Below, piece by piece: positions 11,010 through 22,054 of a stretch of 64,000 bases of DNA (within the stretch, counting starts at the first letter, position 1; each line of letters starts with the position of its first letter). The notes beneath the pieces are model-generated. The model was not told where the DNA came from and made no database searches. It saw nothing but the letters and a program-made list of their open reading frames with translations. Source of the stretch: Sympetrum striolatum (lineage: Eukaryota; Arthropoda; Insecta; Odonata; Libellulidae); contig OX388344.1 in assembly GCA_947579665.1 (NCBI GenBank), positions 12,084,346 to 12,148,345 on the forward strand. The letters run 5' to 3'. The translations under genes were made by a program, and so were the position numbers.

Positions 11010-14000
11010 ATTATTTCCTGCCTTCGGTTGTTTTCCTTGCGAAATTCCCTCGCATCCCTAAACTGTTTCCCCGTCGTTGCTTCCATCGATGCGATACTGC
11101 ATGTGAAATTGTGTAATTCTTAGTCGAATACGAGAATTTCCATTTTCATAGTTTTAACCCTTTCCTCTTTACTAGAAAATGTTCTCCTTTCATCTGCAGA
11201 CCTTCGCTTTCTTATTTATTTTGTATTTATATATGTAAGACATTAAAGTCTTCCTTCTTTTCGGTGAGTGTCGCAATACCGTCTGCGAAACATTGCTCTT
11301 CTTCTTCGAGAGCGTCTTTTCTTTAAAATACTTAAAATGCCTAAAGAACGACAATGACGACAGAGTACTTTTCCAGCTTCTGCTTGAATACGCACTCAAA
11401 TCGTCGATTTACGTGCGCTATTGCGTGCAGCGGCTTCTGAAATTTCATTCGATATTGACAAATCTCGGAAGATGGAGTTCCTCGTATTTCCATTTTATCC
11501 GAATGAAGACTTGGATATCTTCTCTGGAATATCGTATGCGCTATTTTACAAATTAAGCATATGCTCTTTACAATATGCTGAGCTTTAAATAGAGGATTTC
11601 GAAGTGATACTCTGAGTTGATCAATATGCGCGAATGGATCAGAATTTCAATTAATGTAATTGCATATAAAACGTAGGGCGTCCTAGAGTTCTTTACCAAT
11701 CATATTACAGTGAAAAAGCGAATTTCTCTAGCATAAGAAAATTAGATATTAAATTATTAATGAACGCGTCATGTTTTTCTTTATTCATGCAACATAATTT
11801 TAACTTGATACGCTAAACTTTTTGTCTTAAATTGTATCTCTTTCAGTCTTCGGAATAATAATTTCATCAGCAATGGGATCGACGCGACGGTGCTTATTTA
11901 ATTAATACGGAAATGGTCCACTCACAAGTGATTGTCGACAGATATATTAGAATTTGGAATGGGTTTATCTCTATGGATTTAAAGGCAGATTCATTTCCTA
12001 CAGATTTAATGTACTTTGATGATATATAGAAATACATAAATGTATGAGCCCCACTTATTAATGAATCCGAACAACACTGTCATTGATTAAACATTTATTT
12101 ACGAACATATTTCGATACGTCGACGGCAATCTAAATTCGCTGATTTGATAGTTATTGCATTAAAATTAATTAAAAATTGTATCGGTGATTCGTTTTTGGC
12201 GCTTTTCAATTTCATTTTTTAAAAGTAAAATACAACCAATGCATCACCGTTTAGCTTGTCTTTTTGGAACTTTAATTATTTGAATTTCGATTTCGTTGAA
12301 ATTCGCCGGTGAAACATGGGTTAATTTGCGCCCATTCAAGCTGATGAAGCGCATACATCGAACATATGTGTTTCCACACCTGAATTCCCAATATTTTTAC
12401 AGAATATATACAGAAATATACAGAACGAATCTTGCATGAATGGGCAAATCCCACAAATTCAATGCGGAACCTTCCTTTTATACCTTCACCATGCGATTAA
12501 AACCGTATGGTAGGATCATTCAGGTGATTATTTTCGAAGTACACAAATGTTAATTCAATTTTCACTTCATTTTGAAAACATCAAAAGAAGTTAAGAACCT
12601 AAAAAAGACCTTGCAAAGTCCATTTCTATTCTCATTTTTCAATCAATATGCTTGAAAAATGCATCTTTTACTCGTGTTAAATTATATTTTCTAATCATGC
12701 TTAAATCTGATACTAAATGTTAATATTTAAATGCATCTGCTGACTTCAGTATGTACCTATCACTGTTCGAAAGTTAAAACGGCTTCAACTGTTCTTATAG
12801 TGATTATTCTGGATTGATTTTTTAAAATTAAGTTTACGATGGGAAGCCAGAGAAAAAATACGGCGATTTCTTGCATAATAAAGGGAAGTCTTGAAATGAA
12901 ACTTTCGGCTAACGAAGATTTTTCTAGTTATATGAGATTCAGCTAACAAATACGAAATCCGCCATCGAATGATTCAGAAGATGCTCGCGCATGTGTGAGA
13001 GGATTCACCGAAAATGAAAATTCAACAGATAACCAAAACAAAAATCTAACGTGACCCTCAACAGTCAATTATTAATTATATCTCTTTAAGAATCAAGATT
13101 TGAATGACGAAGAAAAATCACGCCGTTTTCTTTTGACATCTCTTCGATTAGTGTTTTTTCGTCGAAATTCCATTTTTCATATCAATAATGCGACATTCTC
13201 ATCAAAATCCTTCGATATGCTCATCTGCGCATTTGGAATGAAGTGCGATCAATGCGAAGAATGCTCAACTGTTGCGCTTAAACTCATATTTTGCACTTTA
13301 TGCAATATTTGCGGCGGCGGCGAAAGTTCGATTTTTCGCATTAGCAGAAAAGAATTTTTGTACTTTTGCAGTCTTTGCTTTCTCCACAATTTTCCACTTA
13401 AAATTTGGATCTGCTCCTCTATTACCTTATTTTTCTTCGTGAATTTCCGTTGGAATCATTCCTCTCATCCGAGAAACCATTTAATACCCCATTTTTCATA
13501 CTCAGCCATTTTTCATACTCCGCCATTTTTCGTACTTCGGCAGACACCGATCTTCGAATTATTCGGTCCCATTCCTTCGCCAAAACCTCCTTCTCCCGAA
13601 TATAAATTTCCCACGTATTGTTAAAGAATAAACTAATTACCATTAAGTATCGATTCTAATGATAGAACGAAACTTTCTTGCGTTTTAACAGCTACCGAAT
13701 GTGTTTTAGACTCGAATCTATCTTTTTCATATAATATCGTAAATGTAGCATCGTGCTCTAAATTCGCTTTAACCTTCCATCATGATCATAACACGAGCAG
13801 TCGCGCGTTGTATTCCATACAACAGATCGATTTTCGGCCAAAATTGTAAAATAAATTGAACGTATAATTATTTCTGAGAACTAAACTTAAGGTAAGAAAA
13901 TAATTTAAGAGGAATAATTTAAGGAGAAAACAACTTTTAGTTAAAATATTATTATTCACCTTTATTTATTCACATGCGTTCAGAGAGTGCCTAAAAAGCT

Positions 14001-14352
14001 AGATGTCTATTAGTTCCGAAATTGAAATGCGTCTAATAAAGTTTAAGACGAAATAAGTGAAAAATTCCATGTAAACGTTAAAATAAGCAAAAATAGAGTT
14101 CACCAACGAAAAACTTACCCAAGCGGTCGTATGTGTTACAACAGTCGTCACTTCACAGATTTACTCGCTTTCGCTGTCGGTTTAAGACTAAAAAGAAGCA
14201 TTTGACGTATTTACAAGTTAATGGTAAGTGCGATAAAGGAATAGACCTGGGCATGAAGTTCAAGGGACCACACAGGTAGAAACGGGACCCAAAAATCCGT
14301 CTGTGTTGTACAGAATACAAGGGCGCGACAGACGGAGGGTTAATAATGATAT
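11010..14352. other. Gene-free stretch
   Basis: Several open frames exist, the longest being 13100-13624 (plus), but they lack domains, have low-complexity F/S/P composition and overlap ORFs in other frames. A short imperfect repeat of ccatttttcatactc occurs three times around 13490-13545. I see no supported gene. Confidence 0.45.
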
Positions 14353-14527
14353 TTAACCCTTAGGCCGGTCTTCCTTTGGAAGCGACTACGAGCGACGCGT
14401 ATACGGCCGTATACGGGCGACTAATCCCAATACACAGAAAGTAACGGAGCGTCGTCCACTGCAGGCGACTATGGGCGACTTGATTCGAGCGTACACCGGC
14501 GACCGGCGACTGATCCCATTGAAATGG

Positions 14528-15060
14528 GATCCGTCGCTCGTAGTCGCCGCTATGCAGCGCATGACTTAAAATGATATATACGCACTGAGGAGTATTTCAA
14601 GAAAAAAATAACATGCCAAATGTGTTATGAGTATTCAATTCTCTTATTTCGAGGATATTTTAGACAAATTCCTCAAATATTTAATTACTTTGATACAGAA
14701 ATGTGATCCGTCGCTCGTAGTCGCCGCTACGCAGTGCATGACTTAAAATGATGTATACGCACTGAGGAGTATTTCACGAACAAAATACCATTGCAAATAT
14801 GTTATGAGTTTTCAATTCTCTTCTCTCGAGGATATTATAGACAAATTCCTCAAATATTTAATTACTTTGATACAGAATTGGAATCAGTCGCTCGTAAGCA
14901 GAGTTGCGTAGTGAATGGCTAGGAAAGATATGCTCACTGAAATTTTTAAACAGTACAAAATATTACACAAATTGTATTTTTAAGTATTAATAACTCTTAT
15001 TTTGAGTGTTTCATTGACAAATTACAGTCATTTCAAATATCTACTGCATACATCACTGTC
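14528..15060. repeat. ~177-bp tandem repeat, 2.x copies
   Basis: GATCCGTCGCTCGTAGTCGC begins units at 14528 and 14705, and a decayed third begins near 14881 (caGTCGCTCGTA). The unit starts with the element's own terminal motif, so the array extends the transposon's subterminal region inward. Confidence 0.8.
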
Positions 15061-15691
15061 AAAAAGTTATACTTTTGGCACTGATTGAAATATGAATAGA
15101 ATTGAACGGAAAAAATATATTGAAACCTAAGGTTTACGAAACATTTTTAAATAAACGAAGGACAATTATGAGCATTAACGGAGCATTAGAAGAAAATATA
15201 AAGTATCTTTTGAGGGCTACAAGTAAACGAACTTTAGTAATGCTCTATCGACAACGTTATCAATAACTTTGTAAAATAAAGAAATTTGTTGATAAAAGAA
15301 AATAAACAATATTACTTCCTCACCTATTGCAATTTATAGGTTAATGCTAGGAAGACAATAATCACAATGATACAACGGCTAAATTGGGCGAAAATATAAG
15401 TACAATTGTGTTTTTTCCTCCATAAATCAAGACTGAACTCGTATGAAAATTAATCGTCGATATGAATATAATCGTAAAAAGAAATGAAAACTTAACTCAT
15501 TCATTCATTCATAAATGTTGTATCTTAGATATTGATCTTATAGGTAAATCTTGATGAAATTGTTTCTTTCTTTTGCGATTCCAAAATCCTTCGTTATTTT
15601 CGTCCCAGAAATTCTCCCAATTTCGAGGTTCAAGAGAAGGGATGTCTCTATGATTAATATGTTCTATCCTCATTTTGTGGGATTCAGTATA

Positions 15692-15851
15692 AACCATCGT
15701 AATCAAACACTTAGTAACTTCCACAATTTCATTTCAAACGACCGGTTTCGTCAACGAGTTGACATCTTCACCTGAAGATGTCAACTCGTTGACGAAAACG
15801 GTCGTTTGAAAAAAAATTGTGGAAGTTACTAAGTGTTTGATTACGATGGTT
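15692..15851. repeat. Long near-perfect hairpin, 79-bp arms
   Basis: Two arms of about 79 bp (15692-15770 and 15773-15851) are separated by only two bases. They are complementary apart from a few mismatches. The core TGAAGATGTCAACTCGTTGA followed by CGAAA looks like the tail of a dispersed retroelement duplicated head to head. I cannot assign the family from sequence alone. Confidence 0.85.
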
Positions 15852-16660
15852 TAGGGATGTCTCTAGTAAGAACCATATGAATAGACTGGGAAATCCAGGT
15901 GAAAGCAAGGGTTCAGTTTCTAAGAAAAAGAAACTTGTTTGAAGGGAAGCAATAGAGGAGCTCCACGACACTGCGTGCAAAGTGCTATTAGTAGAAGGTT
16001 TGCTATTGTATTGAGTGTTGGAATTTCTTCTTCTTAAAACGTTTTCGTTTCCTAAGCGTTCCCGCAAAAATTGTGATCTCCTTGGTTAGCCCTGAGGTTA
16101 AAGGAAACCCCATTGTTTCCAAGAGTTCCACCTTTCTTCATTTGGACCCCTTGCGGAGTCTAGCTGCGAAGGGCTAAAATCCTCCTCGTCCATGAGGTGA
16201 TTAACGAAGGCCGAGGTGAAATTTCCCACCCCGAAGTATCTCTGATGTTCTGCTGCAATCTTTCCTATCATTGTTCTCCCTCTCAGAACTCGGAGAAAAT
16301 CGAGAAATTCCTAACCGAAGATTTAAGCAACTGTATGATCTACCATGTTGAAAATGGTCTTTGATGGACCAAATTACAGGAAATACTTGATTTTCTTTTT
16401 GCTGAGTATACCTGCATTATATGTATTCTACAGAATATCTATTGGCGTACAGGGGGTGCATTTCCGGCTAATCTAATTTCCTATTCGATTACTTCGATTA
16501 TATTTCACTTGAGTAAAGAAAAATAATACACGTGACATTGCCTATTATTTTAAATGGCTAAGAAATTATTGCGTTTAAACCTCTAGTTTCACGTATGAAA
16601 TCTAGATGATCAGGCGTTACTTTGCAAAATTACACTTTTTTTATTCATTCTCTAGTTTCA

Positions 16661-16693
16661 CCTTGTTGAGAATCATCGGGCGCTTCTGCTAGT
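16661..16693 (+). mobile_element. Helitron-type 3' terminus (solo)
   Basis: CCTTGTTGAGAATCATCGGG followed by CGCTTCTGCTAG and T matches the terminus at 38691-38723 at most positions. It has a (weakened) hairpin, about 12 nt, then CTAG and a T target, as in Helitron 3' ends. The rest of that copy is not obvious upstream. Confidence 0.6.
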
Positions 16694-17388
16694 TCGCTAT
16701 ACAATACTCGGATTTTCTATTATGGATACCCGAGTTTGGAGTTAAATAAAAACTAAAGTAGAGATCCCACAGGAAAACTAGGTACACCAAAATCTTGCGT
16801 GTTTTATTTTGCGTTGTTCTACACGGTACAAATTTTTTTATTACTGTTACTTTTGGTACTAATTGAAGGACGAACGAAAAATGTGCCTGTTTTTTCGCGC
16901 TCTTTCACTAATTGCTCACTTTGAGCTTTTGTTTCTCATAAAGTATTACTTCAATCAAAATAAAAACTTTACATGATATTAAGAAACATATTATAAACTA
17001 AAATAAAAATTTTCAGTGCCTTCTTATCGTTAGGTAAAAAGTTGTTATCGATATTATAAAAAAACTTTTTTTCAGTAATGGGTGGACGTAAAAGTGTAAA
17101 ATTGGTGTTGTTATGAAGCTCTCGCAAATAGTTTTCAAATGGTATCATCAACGATATCTACAACTCAGCGATTTTTTTTATGCGAATTAATATTTATCGT
17201 TGCGGAAAGCGTCCCGAAATCAACCACTGGAGCTAGAATACCGTTACAGCGACCGAGAAGCGGGTAGTCGCTTACAGTGGAAGACCCCCATCGCCTGTAG
17301 GTCGCCCAAACTGACGTCGCCCGAATACGCTGGTCGCTCGGTCGCTCGTAGTCGCTTCCAAAGGAAGACCGGCCTTAACCAGTGACGT

Positions 17389-17576
17389 GCGGTCTGAGAG
17401 ACCGCAGCGATTTTTTTATTGTGAATAAAAAAATTATTTGATTTTTAACAAATCTGTTATTTATGGTACCTTCTAAGATACCTTTACGTAGTATATAGAA
17501 TTCTTCGAATTTCATTTATCTTACTTGTATTTCTATTAAGTTGAGATTTAATTTCATGCGCGGTCTGAGAGACCGC
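17389..17576. repeat. Subterminal palindromes of the piggyBac element
   Basis: GCGGTCTGAGAGACCGC occurs at 17389-17405 and 17560-17576, each flanked by GTGACGT/ACGTCAC. The right-end counterpart is GCGGTCTCCCAGACCGC at 20221-20237. Repeated subterminal palindromes near the TIRs are plausible transposase-binding sites. Confidence 0.75.
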
Positions 17577-18024
17577 ACGTCACTAATTCGGGAAAACTCA
17601 ATTCGTAATATGGGTGAATATTATTACGGAGGCTTACAAAATTCAACTTTATTTATTACATTTGTTTATTATTTTCACATTTCTTTGTTATTATTATTTG
17701 AAAAGCATAAATTAGGCAAAATATATGGATTTTATGATAGTACGCTAATGTTGAGGTCGTCCTAAAGAATACTGATTGTTTTGGTTATTTTATAACATCA
17801 ACTCCAACAATAAAAATCTTTTTAGAAAAATATTAAATCATACTTGCATTAAAACACCTTATGTGTATGGAACCGAATTTTTCGTCTTTATATTTCGCTG
17901 TGATTCTGACACTAGAATGTCACTTACTACGGATGCGACCGAAGTGGCGGCAAACTCAGAATAACCAAATCCTGCGAGAATTTCTCTTTGTTGCCACTAC
18001 TCATTTGTGCCTAGCCCTGGATGA

Positions 18025-19870
18025 ATGACCTTTAGTGAAGCATATTGTCAGCGGAATATGGACCCCCAATGGAAAGGGTGGAGTGATCCTGGGGAAAACC
18101 CGAGGCGAATGTTCGAGCAGTACATGACCAGATGTGAAAGAAAACGTATTTCTCGGATCTTCCCCAAACTGCTTTCTTTAGTTTCACTCTATTCGTTGCA
18201 AAGTAATCATCTTGCTATACGGATCGCATACACGGATCTTTTGAAAGACGAATCATGTGAGTTATATTTTTTCAGTAAGTTCGTTTCTTTCTAAAATATA
18301 TCTTTGTTGTAACATAATTTGCAAATACGGCGGCAGGAAAACCAATTGCCTGGGAAAATAGTTCTAAAGAGCCAAAGAGAAACGTTTACACTCGTCTGCA
18401 TAACATTGTCGCGGAAAAACCAGGTTTGAAGCAATCTGATATACCTCTAGATAGGGAACTGCAACCTCTCCATTTTTGGTCGCTTATTTTTGACGACGAT
18501 ATAATAAATTTGATTTTGTGTTGGACAAATGTCAAACTTCAGAAGTTATGAGAAAAGTATACCAGAGTAGGCCAGAAATCCAAGATTTAGATTATGTTGA
18601 ATTAAGAGCCTTAATTGGGTTATTAATATATTCGGCAATATTTAAATCTAACGATGAAGATATTAGTAGTACTTTTGCTGCAGATGGCATGGGAAAGGAA
18701 ATTTTTCGTTTAGTAATGTATGGACAACGATTTGCTGTTCTCCTTTTATGTCTTCGGTTTGATAACCATGAAGACCGAATCGTCCGGTACGAAAGTGACC
18801 CATTTGCACCAATTTCTGATTTGTTAAATCATTTCGTAAAAAATTCTCATTGTTGCTATTCACTGGGCACAACAACTTGTATTGACGAAATGTTAATTGC
18901 CTTCAGGGGTCGGTGCCGATTTAAAATAAATGTACATCCTGAGTAAGCCAGCTAAGTATGGCCTCAAAATGATGTGTTTGACGGATACATCGAATAGCTA
19001 TTTGTATAATGCCTATTTGTACGCCGTAAAAAGTAACAACGGAAAAGGTCTGTCAGAGGAAGACAAAAAGACTTCGAAACCTACGCAATCAGTTCCGCGT
19101 CTCACTGAGCCAATATTTCATTCCAATCGAAGTATTACAGCTGATAATTGGTTCACTTCGATTGAACTGGTTTAGAAGCTGAGGGTGAAAGGACCTATGT
19201 CGGGACGATAAGAAAAAATTAAAGAGAAATATCCAATGAGTTCGGGCCTTCAAAAGAAGGCACAAAAGGGTCCTCGTTGTATGGATATACGGCAACATGA
19301 CTCTAGTTCCTCATGTGCCAAAGAGAAACAGGACTCTTTGGTTGGTGTCGTCAATGCATCACAGAGAGCACTGATGACGTGACAATGAAACCTGAAATTA
19401 TAGCTTTCTATAATTCAATCAAGGGTGGAGTAGATACACTACATAAAATGTGCAGCAGCTACTCATCTAGTCGAAGAACAAGGAGATGGCCAATGGCAGT
19501 GTTTCTTAGGATTTTAGACATTTCATTGGTGAATTCTTTTGTGCTCCAGCAGTCTCTAAAAGACAAGAAGTATCTGAATAGGTACGATTTTATTAAATGC
19601 ATTGCAGCGGAGTTATTAAGGCCACAATTAAAGAGGATAATGTCAAACAGCAAGATTCCCACACAATTAAGAGCCAATATAGGCCGAATTCTGAACCTAA
19701 CGGTAGAAAAACCTCAAAATTTCGAAGATAAACTAGAGAAGCGGAAGACTTGCCGACTTTGCCCTCCATGAAAATAACGAAAAACCTTCTGCTGGTCCAA
19801 ATGTAGACAACCAGTTTTTTTATAATGCACAAAAAATATTTGCAAAAGCTGTGCTTCTATGGAGGGGTAG
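18025..19870 (+). pseudogene. piggyBac transposase, DDE_Tnp_1_7 family, inactivated
   Basis: Transposase order is preserved across several frames. There is an N-terminal lead, and around 18330-18510 a segment that opens the DDE_Tnp_1_7 domain (FDDDIINL). The first acid lies in CIDEMLIAFRGRC (GAT/GAC near 18884), the second in MCLTDTSNSYLYNAY (18984), the third in ITADNWFTSIEL (19143), followed by IKGGVDTLHKMC (19433). The end has cysteine pairs of the C-terminal zinc-binding domain (RKTCRLCPP and onward, to about 19865). Frame shifts occur near 18520, 18940 and 19760, and stops follow 19175, so no functional protein is possible. It lies in the middle of its own element. Confidence 0.88.
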
Positions 19871-20286
19871 GACATTTTTCACGAAAAATGTAATATAGAA
19901 CGTTTGCAGATTCCATGAAAAACACAATAAATGAAATATTTTTCAAGAACTTTATATCAATTATCATCCCAAAAATACATTAAAGGCTTTGCTACAAAAA
20001 TAGGCACCTGATTTTTAATATGCGACATTATTTTGATAGGATATGTTTTTTTCATTCAAATTTTTGACTATCTTCGTAAAATGATTAATAATTGAAATTT
20101 TGTTCATATTAACATAAAATTCAATTTGAATTCAAATTATTGAATAACTGATTAGTTTATTAAGGCTTTTAAACTTTGTTAAATGTGTCATTTAGTAACT
20201 TTAAAGATATTTAAAAAATTGCGGTCTCCCAGACCGCACGTCACTGGTAGTGTGACAAAAATTGCACGTCACTGGTTAAGGGTTAA

Positions 20287-21850
20287 ATCTCCCGCTTCAA
20301 TTTGCGTTAATTTCGTGAGGAATCATTCATACTCCCATTCTGCATCATCGCAGGCATTTGCGACAAATAAAGAACATGACGCACTGCTTCATTAAAGTTT
20401 AATTGAAATGCATGCGTAGTTCGCATTGCGTACTATTAAGTAATTGATAACGATTGCCAGTCTGTCAAGACGTGTATCACCCTGGCGAATAGCCATCGTC
20501 TTTCTCGGAATTTCTAATCTCGTTTCTATCAATCATTTCTAATAGCTCAACTTTGAATGTGAATGCATCCTCGGAAAAAACTACTCGATGTAGTAATTTT
20601 CCATCCTGAAATTTCTCAAGAAAATGGGTGTCTAAATTCTCTGACAGCCATTTAGCCTAATATTTAACTCTGGGCATAAAAGTGAAGTACAAATAGAACA
20701 AAAATTCAGCGTCAATGCCAATATTTACCTTAGCTAAGCATAAAACATGGGAAACCACCGCTTGCTTCTGAATAAGGGAGGCGACCTTCAAGTTACATCG
20801 TAATCATTTATCGCTGACACAGAACGCGGAATTAGGTCAACTATGAAATTTGCAATCGAGACTTCTCCTTGGAGGTTATTAACCATTCAGATTCACGGGA
20901 ATCGTTTGAATCGGAATGTTCGATTCCCTTTATCCGTTCAAAGAGTCCTCGGAGGAAGCTGATTATTGTATAAAAATATCCGAATGTTTAACTTTTGCAC
21001 GCTTGCATAAGTAAAAAAACTCATTAATATCTTCCGGTTTCATTTTAAATCTAAAATAATTTATGGAGATGTCTCTATAGAGAAAATATCGGAATAATCG
21101 TAATGGAAGAAGGATTGGTGGTTAGCATCGGCTAGAAACTATAATCTTTGGCTTCAGACGTCTCTCATAAGAGTGCCGATGGTAAAATGCAGTATTCTCC
21201 AGAGTTTGAAATAATTTGAAAAAATATAAAAATGTATTTCATAACATTAGATCATCGTCAGCAGTTTTCAATTTGCTATCTAATTTCTTATAAAAACTGT
21301 TTAATTAAGTGACGCATTCAGAGATAATGCACCGATGAACTTCAAAGAAGCGTAAATTGGTGAATATTAATTGGCAATAAGGCGTACATTTCTCTCTCTT
21401 AATTTTCAGAGTGTTTATTTTTTCTCACAGAATTCGACAAACTTGCTTTCCTCTTCATAACTCCAAGAACGGAAAAAATAATCAGAATTTCTTTCTTTAG
21501 TGCAAAATCTGCGAATCAATAGAAAATAGTGTAATTCAAGCAATGTTATGTATAAAGCAGATAAGTATTGCGTACTATAACCAATCAATATAATTTTTGC
21601 ATAACGGTAATCTATTTTTCCTGATGTAATGTATATGTTAGTATTACCCCGCCATCTAAAGAATAAACTAACGAAGTAGTTTTTATTAACGGTGGTCTTA
21701 CAGTCATATTGTAATGTTTTGGATTCTTCATGATTACCTTCACGAATGAAACCTTTAAATATAAGAAAAGCTTCAATCACTAGCGTACGTCCAAACATTT
21801 AGCGACCTCAGATAGTATTTTTATAACAGTAAAAGTTGTTGTTATGTAAC
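20287..21850. other. Gene-free stretch upstream of the giant ORF
   Basis: No supported gene. The ORF at 21415-21798 (minus) has no family features. A plausible 3' splice site, TTGTTATGTAACAG ending at 21850, lies just before the first ATG of the downstream exon, so an upstream 5' exon may sit in or beyond this stretch. Confidence 0.4.
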
Positions 21851-21878
21851 AGGAATCTTTAGAGCCGTAGTATACAAA

Positions 21879-22043
21879 ATGAGTTTACACATTTCTGCTG
21901 AAATGCGGTTTTTGGAGAAGGCCGCGGAGGCGATTCGAGCGAATGGAAAGAATGTGCGCGGAGAAGCGGAAAAAAGTCGCAGTTCAATTTGTGGACGAAC
22001 TGCGAAAGAAGCACAGCTCGCTTTCTCTTCGAGAGGTCGTTGA
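21879..22043 (+). CDS. 54-codon upstream ORF before the giant gene
   Basis: ATG at 21879 opens a GC-rich frame (MSLHISAEMRFLEKAAEA...) that ends in TGA at 22041-22043, 11 bases before the ATG of the long ORF, in a different frame. It has an amphipathic, alanine/glutamate/arginine-rich look unlike its AT-rich upstream flank. It could be a regulatory uORF, a small protein, or sequence that splicing removes or reframes. It is not a recognisable family. The dense coding-like composition on both sides argues that transcription covers it. Confidence 0.35.
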   Translation: MSLHISAEMRFLEKAAEAIRANGKNVRGEAEKSRSSICGRTAKEAQLAFSSRGR

Positions 22044-22054
22044 CAAAATGTGAG

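Larger units (their letters stand above)
14363..17374. mobile_element. PIF/Harbinger-type non-autonomous element
   Basis: The ends are inverted repeats of about 34 bp that start GGCCGGTCTTCCTTTGGAAG (14363 onward and the complement ending at 17374). They are flanked by TTA at 14360-14362 and 17375-17377. TTA duplication and GGCC-starting termini fit PIF/Harbinger. The subterminal zones are crowded with the motif GGGCGACT/AGTCGCC in both orientations. No transposase is visible inside. The interior holds a ~177-bp tandem repeat, a long hairpin (15692-15851) and a Helitron terminus (16661-16693), so it has been invaded itself. It entered the piggyBac TIR six bases from its tip. Confidence 0.8.
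14353..20286 (+). mobile_element. piggyBac-family transposon, split by a nested element
   Basis: TTAA at 14353-14356 is followed by CCC and then TTA; the TIR resumes at 17375 as TTAACCAGTGACGTGC. The right end reads GCACGTCACTGGTTAAGGG followed by TTAA at 20283-20286. Once the nested element at 14363-17374 is discounted, both tips are CCCTTAACCAGTGACGTGC flanked by TTAA, a canonical piggyBac arrangement with its CCC start and TTAA duplication. The 17-bp hairpin GCGGTCTGAGAGACCGC sits at 17389 and 17560 on the left, and a variant at 20221 on the right. The only gene is a broken transposase. Confidence 0.85.

Noticed and set aside
13100..13624. 174-codon plus-strand ORF
   Set aside because: Low-complexity F/S/P-rich composition, overlapping ORFs in two other frames, short internal DNA repeats; no family features.
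21415..21798. 127-codon minus-strand ORF upstream of the giant gene
   Set aside because: AT-rich composition and no recognisable domain; no supporting splice sites.
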